DNA from: Arthrobacter sp.
GTDB lineage: Bacteria; Actinomycetota; Actinomycetes; Actinomycetales; Micrococcaceae
NCBI RefSeq assembly: GCF_031179985.1
Contig: NZ_JAPSHJ010000020.1
Span: 1-57,106, forward strand
Direction of reading: 5' to 3'
Length of the DNA stretch: 57,106 nucleotides
Below, one piece after another: positions 52,121-57,106 of this stretch (positions within the stretch are counted from its first letter, which is position 1; each line of letters starts with the position of its first letter). Made by a program: the position numbers and the translations under genes. Below the pieces are notes generated by a model. The model saw only the letters and a program-made list of their open reading frames with translations, made no database searches and had not been told where the DNA came from.

Positions 52121-53727
52121 GGCCGCGCCAGCCTCGCGACGACGTTGCCCACCCATTGTGCGATGGTCTGGCCCGGAACTTCCCAGACCGCCGTGCCGGT
52201 CCGCGGCGCCGTGCCGGCGTACTCAAGGCGAACGCAGAGCGATTCAAGGGCGAGTTCCGATTCCTTCACAGCCACCGTCGCGGCCAGCGGAACGGTGCAG
52301 GGTTCAGGCGCGCCCACTGCTGTTCCTGTACCGATGCTGCCCCCCGGAACGAGCCCGGGGCCAAAGAGCTCCACTCTTCCGCCGGTGGACCCGGTGGAGC
52401 CGCCGAGAAGGACAAAGCGCGGCCCGTTCCCGTCGGTGTACAGGCCGCCGTGGACATTGTTCGGGAACGGAACGGCGACTACCAAAACGGCGACAGCAAC
52501 CAGCGCAACGGCAGCATATGCCCGGGCAGGGCCCTTGCCAATACCGGATTTCCGCAGTCCGATCACGTGCCCGATTCCGCGCAGCACCAGCCATGTGGCG
52601 AGGCCGCCAACCAGGAGCAGCTGGATCCACGCCGCCGGCTTGCCCAGGGATGCGAGATAGCTGCCGGCCGCCGACACAACGCCGATCAGGATCAGCAGTG
52701 GGAACACGATGCACAGGAGGCCGAACAGAAGCCGAAGCGGAGAAGTGCGCACGTCAGGCCGCGTACCGGTGCGGAATATAAGGCCCCTTGTCCAGGCCTG
52801 GAACTCGTCCATGCAGCGTGCCCTGAGGTTCGGCTTGTCCAGATATCCCACAAGGGCTATGTAGCCGTCCAGCTTAACGAAGGGAATCAGGTTGAGCACC
52901 CCGTAGAGGAAGCACAACATGCTGAAGGCAGCAGCCAGGGTGGCAAGATCCCGGGGCAGGATGAAAGCCAGGACACCGGCAATAGCCCCCAGGTTTCCCT
53001 GGGCGGCAATACCTGCCAGAGCAACTTTGGCGCGTTCGGCAGGCTTCAGTTTCCAAGCCTCGGTCACATCGCAGAAGAAGGCGGGAACCAGGTAAAACAG
53101 CATAAAACCAACACGGCGGGACCTCCCACCGTAGGCAACCAGTGTTGCCGCATGGGAAAGTTCGTGGACAAAAACAGCCAGATACAGGGCGACCAGCAGC
53201 CAGAGGTAGCCCGACACGGTAGTGGTGTCGTGAAGGGCGCTTCCCTGGTCCAGCAGCAGCATGGCCACCGCGATGACTCCCACGGCGTTTATGGCAGCGA
53301 CCGCCCACCAGAAGGCGCGGGTAGAGATGATCTTTGTGATCCCGGGCAGACGGCCGAGCAGCCATGACGGGTCCAGCAGAGTCAGCTGGACGGAAAAAGG
53401 TTTGCGAAACTGAAGGCGCCGGTCCGACGACACGTCCATCCGTGCCATCGCAGGGTTCTTTGCCAGCGTATCGAGCAGCAACTGCACCTCCTCCCCGGTC
53501 AACGGCGAAGCTCCAGTTTCGGAATGGCCTGCCCGCCCGGCCCGAATCCTTTCAGCTATGCCATTTGCATTCACTCCGGGCAGTGACTTTTGCGCTTCCT
53601 GGACAATTTCCCCCAGGGCATAGGGCACGCGAAGGACTGGACCCGACGCATTGCTGATGAGGACGCGGCCGCCTTCATCCTTCTCAGAGAGCCGTATCTG
53701 GCTAAGCCACGGGTACTTAGTGCTCAC
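52117..53727 (-). CDS. mpaP: M50 intramembrane metalloprotease, MpaP-like
   Basis: 536 aa. Residues 1-105 form a soluble domain, perhaps for leader recognition (IRLSEKDEGGRVLISNASGPV). Next comes an M50 site-2-protease core with HELSH at 188-192, and the third zinc ligand Asp287 in NLIPFVKLDGY. About ten membrane helices extend to residue 425, then a soluble C-terminal domain follows. It would cut the leader during or before export. A 4-nt overlap links it to the permease upstream and another to the glycosyltransferase downstream. Confidence 0.83.
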   Translation of the reverse strand: MSTKYPWLSQIRLSEKDEGGRVLISNASGPVLRVPYALGEIVQEAQKSLPGVNANGIAERIRAGRAGHSETGASPLTGEEVQLLLDTLAKNPAMARMDVSSDRRLQFRKPFSVQLTLLDPSWLLGRLPGITKIISTRAFWWAVAAINAVGVIAVAMLLLDQGSALHDTTTVSGYLWLLVALYLAVFVHELSHAATLVAYGGRSRRVGFMLFYLVPAFFCDVTEAWKLKPAERAKVALAGIAAQGNLGAIAGVLAFILPRDLATLAAAFSMLCFLYGVLNLIPFVKLDGYIALVGYLDKPNLRARCMDEFQAWTRGLIFRTGTRPDVRTSPLRLLFGLLCIVFPLLILIGVVSAAGSYLASLGKPAAWIQLLLVGGLATWLVLRGIGHVIGLRKSGIGKGPARAYAAVALVAVAVLVVAVPFPNNVHGGLYTDGNGPRFVLLGGSTGSTGGRVELFGPGLVPGGSIGTGTAVGAPEPCTVPLAATVAVKESELALESLCVRLEYAGTAPRTGTAVWEVPGQTIAQWVGNVVARLARP

Positions 53728-54464
53728 AGGAGGTCTGACCGCTTGAGCCGGAGCGCAGCCGCGGCGTAAAGAACCACGAGCCAGCCCAGGTAGACGGCGT
53801 AGCCGCCGCCGACAGGAAGCATGTCATATGTGGCCGAAGCATCCAGACTCATTGCCTGGCCGGCGCCGCCGGGCAGGAACTTGCCCACGGCAGGAAGCAG
53901 ATTGATGACGTTTGGCTCAAGGACCAGCGTCCATGCGATCAGGGCGATGACGACCGGGAGGGACTTCCGGCCCTGCCAGGCGATGAACTGGCCAAGGTAG
54001 GCCGCGAAAATGATGGTAAAGAAAACTCCCGCGAAGGTTGCTTGACCGTCGCCGTCCAGGATGAACTCGCCGCCATTCGACGAAATGGTGACTATGGCGA
54101 CAACCACGACGGAAAGGGTGCCCGCCACTGCGAATGCGATCGCGGGGATCAGCAGGGCAAAGGCCCGCAGGGATAGCAGGCGCAGCGGCCCACCGGATAG
54201 GAACGAACTTCGGCCGATGGACGAGTTCCCAAAATCCCGGGTGACGCAGATGATCCCGAAGATCATGGAAAAGAGGCTGGCCCCGAATCCAAGGCCAACG
54301 AGTGCCGCAGTGGCCTTCTCCGAACCGCCGGGGGCAGCGAATCCTGCGGCGTCCATGGTGGTGGACGTGCCGTAGGCAGCCAGCACATTCATGGCGAGGG
54401 CTGTGAGGAGCAGGATCGGCAGTGACCATCCCCGGGACATACGAAAGGTTTCAGAACGGATCAT
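53724..54464 (-). CDS. ABC exporter permease of the daptide cluster
   Basis: 246 aa with about six hydrophobic helices (for example WSLPILLLTALAMNVLAAYG, LFSMIFGIICVTRDFGNSSIG, IAFAVAGTLSVVVVAIVTI). It resembles ABC-2 type permeases of bacteriocin self-protection or export systems. It pairs with the ATPase whose stop it overlaps by 4 nt. Confidence 0.8.
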   Translation of the reverse strand: MIRSETFRMSRGWSLPILLLTALAMNVLAAYGTSTTMDAAGFAAPGGSEKATAALVGLGFGASLFSMIFGIICVTRDFGNSSIGRSSFLSGGPLRLLSLRAFALLIPAIAFAVAGTLSVVVVAIVTISSNGGEFILDGDGQATFAGVFFTIIFAAYLGQFIAWQGRKSLPVVIALIAWTLVLEPNVINLLPAVGKFLPGGAGQAMSLDASATYDMLPVGGGYAVYLGWLVVLYAAAALRLKRSDLL

Positions 54465-55216
54465 GCGTGCTCAGCCTTTCCGGCAGCCACGGCGGTGCCA
54501 CTGTCGGCCGTTGCGCCGTCATCAACAAGCGACAAATACCAGCGTTCAAGTTCGGACTCCCCAAGCTCAGGAATGGGGCCGTCGAAGCGCTGGTTCCGGC
54601 GGATTACAATGGCCCTGTCCGCCAGCCGCCGGACTTCGGCAAGGTTGTGGCTGGAGATCAGCGTTGTTTTGTTCCGGACTGTGCGTTCTTCGATTTTTTT
54701 CCGCAGCCAACGCGTGGACTCGATGTCCAGACCGTTCATTGGTTCGTCGAGGATCAGGATTTCCGGGTCGCCCATCATGGCAGCTGCCAGAGCCGCCCTT
54801 TGACGCTGGCCTGTGGACAGTTTTCGTACGCGCCGGCCCACGAACTCTGACAGTTCAAAGCCCTCCGTTGCCTTGCCAACGGCGCCCCGGCCGAGGTCCT
54901 GGCCCAGCGCCTCGATGGTAAGGCACTCCCGAACCGTGAGGTCCGGCGGGAGGCCCGCCGGATCAAAAACGAATCCCAAGGTCCTGCCCGGCTCCGCTAC
55001 GGAGCATGGGTCCTGGTCCAGGATCCGCACGTTCCCTGCAGTCGGTCGCATCAGTCCACAGAGAATCTTAAGAAGCGTCGACTTTCCGGCCCCGTTCGGG
55101 CCGAGGAGCCCTACACACTCGCCCCGGCCAATGCCAAAGGTGATTCCTGCAATTCCTGTTTTCTGTCCATACCTCTTTTCCAGGCCTGTCACTGAAACCA
55201 TCGGCTGCACGGCCAT
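54461..55216 (-). CDS. ABC exporter ATP-binding protein of the daptide cluster
   Basis: 251 aa: Walker A GPNGAGKST (39-47), signature KLSTGQRQR, Walker B ILILDEPMNGLD. It is of the type found in lantibiotic-like and bacitracin-like export/immunity systems. The ATG at 55216 has GGAG upstream and lies 4 nt after the stop of the 65-aa membrane protein, so they are coupled. It would energise peptide export or producer immunity with the next gene. Confidence 0.85.
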   Translation of the reverse strand: MAVQPMVSVTGLEKRYGQKTGIAGITFGIGRGECVGLLGPNGAGKSTLLKILCGLMRPTAGNVRILDQDPCSVAEPGRTLGFVFDPAGLPPDLTVRECLTIEALGQDLGRGAVGKATEGFELSEFVGRRVRKLSTGQRQRAALAAAMMGDPEILILDEPMNGLDIESTRWLRKKIEERTVRNKTTLISSHNLAEVRRLADRAIVIRRNQRFDGPIPELGESELERWYLSLVDDGATADSGTAVAAGKAEHA

Positions 55217-55220
55217 AGGG

Positions 55221-55418
55221 TTAGCTCCGCTTCCGCAGGAGTCCGATGAAAATGCCGAGCACAACAAGCAGGATCAGGCCGACAGCCAAGGTAATGCCCA
55301 GGAGGACGGGTTGGGTGCCGGTTACGGCCAGCATCGCGGTCAGGCCGCCCAGCGTTGCGACGAGGGCTCCAAGTACGGCGATAAGCGGGATGATTGCCTT
55401 GCCTTGCGTGATTCGCAT
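55221..55418 (-). CDS. Small two-helix membrane protein in the daptide cluster
   Basis: 65 aa: two hydrophobic helices (about 10-31 and 38-60) and a basic end RKRS. An AAAGAG ribosome site precedes the ATG. It lies between the precursor genes and the ABC transporter. Its size and place suit an immunity or transporter-helper protein; there is no direct evidence. Confidence 0.6.
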   Translation of the reverse strand: MRITQGKAIIPLIAVLGALVATLGGLTAMLAVTGTQPVLLGITLAVGLILLVVLGIFIGLLRKRS

Positions 55419-55460
55419 GGGTCACTCTTTTCTGCAATTGATGTCTTGTCGTTGAAAATG

Positions 55461-55497
55461 CCTATGGGGGCGGAAATAAGATGTCCACCCCCATAGG
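55461..55497 (-). terminator. Attenuator hairpin after the precursor genes
   Basis: A perfect 10-bp stem (CCTATGGGGG at 55461-55470 with 55488-55497) follows the 58-aa precursor stop by 13 nt. Read leftward it is followed by CATTTTC. As an intrinsic or partial terminator it would keep the precursors much more abundant than the enzymes. Confidence 0.7.
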
Positions 55498-55509
55498 GAC
55501 AATCATTTC

Positions 55510-55686
55510 CTAGGTGATAGCTACGCCGATGCCGATGCCACCGGCGACAACGCCAGCGGCGCCAACTCCGATTGCTACGCCGCCGAAGAATTCGCCCCAG
55601 TTCCAAGCCGCGTCAAGCGACTCCAATGGTTCGATTCCAGCCACGAGGGCCGCGAATTCGCTGTTTACATTAAGTTCGGTTTCCAT
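55510..55686 (-). CDS. Daptide-type precursor peptide 1 (58 aa)
   Basis: An acidic leader (METELNVNSEFAALVAGIEP, residues 1-20) continues through LESLDAA into a Trp-containing segment (WNWGEFF, 28-34). A long Gly/Val/Ile/Ala-rich stretch follows, ending GGIGIGVAIT. A C-terminal Thr is the residue changed in daptides. There is no Cys; Ser occurs only at 9 and 23 and Thr only at 3 and 58. The ATG at 55686 has an almost perfect ribosome site (GGGGAGGTGAAA). The longer open frame lacks these features. The leader cleavage site is not known. Confidence 0.78.
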   Translation of the reverse strand: METELNVNSEFAALVAGIEPLESLDAAWNWGEFFGGVAIGVGAAGVVAGGIGIGVAIT

Positions 55687-55738
55687 TTTCACCTCCCCAA
55701 AAGGCTTTATCTGACAGTCTGGACTTTCATCCTCAATG

Positions 55739-55885
55739 TCAGGTGATTGCGACGCCGATGGCGATCCCGCCGTAAACGAGACCGCCGCCAACAACTGCAC
55801 CTACGCCGATTCCGGCCACCCATTCGCCCCATCCGGGTGCGTCGAGTTCCTCAAGCTGCTCAATCTGAGCGAGTTGGTTCTCCAT
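55739..55885 (-). CDS. Daptide-type precursor peptide 2 (48 aa)
   Basis: The leader MENQLAQIEQLEELDAPG (1-18) is acidic and matches precursor 1 in the 'LExLDA' segment. WGEWVAG (19-25) and a Gly/Val/Ile-rich core ending YGGIAIGVAIT follow. The final six residues (IGVAIT) equal those of precursor 1. It has no Cys or Ser, and the only Thr is the last residue; Tyr38 is the sole hydroxyl side chain in the core. GGGGAGGT eight bases upstream of ATG 55885 is a strong ribosome site. It is the first gene of the cluster. Confidence 0.8.
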   Translation of the reverse strand: MENQLAQIEQLEELDAPGWGEWVAGIGVGAVVGGGLVYGGIAIGVAIT

Positions 55886-56244
55886 GTTTCTTACCTCCCC
55901 CCGGTACAGAAATAGAACGATGAACTTATCCATTCATTGGACAAAATGAGTCTAGTAGGTCAAAACGCGAAGTCTTATCGAAGCAGCCGCCACCAGTCAT
56001 GTGACTTGATGTTCCCCAAGGAGCATGAGATAAGTCGGGCGCGAACGGCGGGGTCGGCCCCAGAACTTGAGCAGTACGAGGATTCCGGACCTACCCCGCC
56101 CGGCATGATGCCTCTGTCGCCGTCTGCCAACGTTAAGTAACCCAACCTGTTTTAGCCGTAAGCGAAACCCGCAGCGGCTTGAGACCCTTAATCGTCCCCA
56201 GTGTCTGGAAAAGCAAGGTTCCCGTGCACAGGCCGGAGAATTAC
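55886..56244. other. Intergenic region upstream of the RiPP cluster
   Basis: No gene is supported here. Read leftward, TTGACC (55958-55963) could be a -35 for the cluster promoter, but no convincing -10 is at the right distance. The region is richer in A/T than its surroundings. A short rightward open frame at 55937-56140 has no ribosome site or recognisable product. Confidence 0.4.
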
Positions 56245-57106
56245 TCAGGCTGGAGAGTCGTCGTCCATGGTGACGATGATCTTGCCTTTAGCGCCGCCCG
56301 TTTCCAAAGCGGCAAAGGCGTCTGGGATCTGCGTCAGCGGATAGATGCTATCCACCACCGGCCGGACGTACCCTTCGTCCACCAGCCCGGCCAGGAACCG
56401 GAGATCATCACCGCTTGCGTGCATGAACAGGTACCGGTACGAAACCCCGGCCCTCCAGGCGCGCAGCCGAACCCCCAGGCTGACAACCCAGAACAGGATG
56501 GCGACAGCCCGGGACGCGTGGAGGTCCTGGAGGGCTGTCTTCGGCTCGGGGATGCCGGCCACGGAGACAATTCTGCCGCCGCGCCGGAGGATGCGAAAGA
56601 CGCGTGTCAACGTCCGCCCACCCACTGCATCCAGAGCGGCGTCGAAGCCCTCGAGGGTGTGCGCGAAATTCTCCCGCGTGTAATCCACCACGCGGTCAGC
56701 GCCCAGCTCCCTGACCAGGGCATGGCCGCGGGGAGAGGCAGTGGCGGTCACCTCTGCTCTGTAATACTTGGCGAGCTGTATGGCAAGGGTCCCCACTCCG
56801 CCTGCCCCACCGGAAATGAACAGCCGGCTTCCCGGTTGGATCCGCAATTCGTCCCGCAACGCCTGCAGCGCCGTGAGGCCGGCAAGCGGGAGGCCGGCCG
56901 CTTCTGCGAACCCCAGCGATTGAGGCATCAACGCCACGAGCTCTTCGGGGACACAGACAAACTCGGCGAAAGCACCCAGCCCCGGAGCGTCAACCCGCGA
57001 ATACACCCGGTCCCCGGCGGTGAAACGGTTGGCGCCCGGCCCGGCCCGCACGACGGTTCCGGCCAGCTCACAGCCCCCAATGAACGGCAGCCTGGGCCGG
57101 AAAAGG
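56245..57106 (-). CDS. NADP-dependent quinone oxidoreductase-like MDR protein (5' partial)
   Basis: At least 286 residues; the N-terminus lies beyond the window end. The frame stays open to the edge, reading RLPFIGGCELAGTVVRAG before the visible part. It is a medium-chain dehydrogenase/reductase of the zinc-free quinone oxidoreductase type, with NADP-binding ISGGAGGVGTLAIQLAKYY and the family segment VDYTRENF. It is not linked by spacing to the RiPP cluster (359-bp gap) and probably belongs to another unit. Confidence 0.85.
   Translation of the reverse strand, partial: LFRPRLPFIGGCELAGTVVRAGPGANRFTAGDRVYSRVDAPGLGAFAEFVCVPEELVALMPQSLGFAEAAGLPLAGLTALQALRDELRIQPGSRLFISGGAGGVGTLAIQLAKYYRAEVTATASPRGHALVRELGADRVVDYTRENFAHTLEGFDAALDAVGGRTLTRVFRILRRGGRIVSVAGIPEPKTALQDLHASRAVAILFWVVSLGVRLRAWRAGVSYRYLFMHASGDDLRFLAGLVDEGYVRPVVDSIYPLTQIPDAFAALETGGAKGKIIVTMDDDSPA

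Noticed and set aside
52156..53367. Rightward open frame (403 codons) opposite the M50 protease
   Set aside because: The leftward frame has HELSH, the LDG motif and membrane helices; this one shows only GC-driven composition.
55937..56140. Short rightward open frame (67 codons) upstream of the precursors
   Set aside because: No ribosome site, no hydrophobic core with C-terminal Thr, and no similarity to the precursors.
1..57106. tRNA, rRNA, CRISPR, phage or insertion-sequence genes
   Set aside because: I read both strands for them and saw no supportable example; the suspected island border at 35.4 kb has no recognisable transposase or attachment repeat.

Overview
The window looks like a chromosomal segment of a high-GC actinobacterium of the Arthrobacter/Pseudarthrobacter type (Micrococcaceae). 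The grounds are uniformly GC-rich genes, frequent GTG/TTG starts, 4-nt start/stop overlaps, a LANTG (class E sortase type) surface anchor, an MmyB-type regulator and the actinobacterial 'anchored repeat' metal transporter. The assignment is inferred from gene content; no rRNA or tRNA is present.

Layout. (1) 1-172: the tail of a sortase-anchored surface protein. (2) 334-9526: a complete non-phosphorylative L-fucose pathway. The leftward operon holds L-fuconate dehydratase, mutarotase, an aldo/keto-reductase-type fucose dehydrogenase, lactonase and a ribose-type ABC importer. The rightward pair holds the 2,4-diketo-3-deoxy-fuconate hydrolase and an SDR. A compact divergent promoter with a palindromic operator sits between them (7761-7844). 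(3) 9519-11773: a PadR-controlled DrrAB-type exporter whose permease appears to carry an internal in-frame deletion. (4) 11790-18641: potassium homeostasis, with TrkH, an APC-type permease and KdpDE but no kdpFABC. (5) 18649-19563: an MmyB-like regulator whose start lies in a perfect 15-bp inverted repeat. (6) 19592-29144: an anchored-repeat zinc/manganese-type ABC system with two Zur/Fur-like boxes. (7) 29329-35171: an aldo/keto reductase, a membrane protein, a nuclease, a GNAT-AAA fusion and an LtrA protein. (8) 35216-35506: a stub of a PEP-synthase-like gene. (9) 35535-45424: a LacI-regulated glycan locus with a secreted LamG/CBM glycosidase, a sugar importer lacking its ATPase, and a GH63-like glucosidase. 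(10) 45482-55885: a RiPP cluster, all leftward. (11) 56245-end: a partial quinone oxidoreductase.

The most unusual region is the RiPP cluster. Two short precursors (58 and 48 aa) end in the same IGVAIT. They are followed by a 65-aa membrane protein, an ABC exporter, an M50 protease, a family-2 glycosyltransferase, a recognition-type protein, a methyltransferase, a class-III aminotransferase and an iron-ADH-fold dehydrogenase. This is the gene set of daptides, RiPPs whose C-terminal Thr is decarboxylated, aminated and N-methylated. The same overlapping operon also encodes a YcaO protein and a glycosyltransferase, which I do not know as core daptide enzymes. The putative cores contain no Cys or Ser, and no Thr except the last residue. 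The YcaO therefore has no ordinary azoline substrate there, which points to backbone chemistry or to action at the C-terminus.
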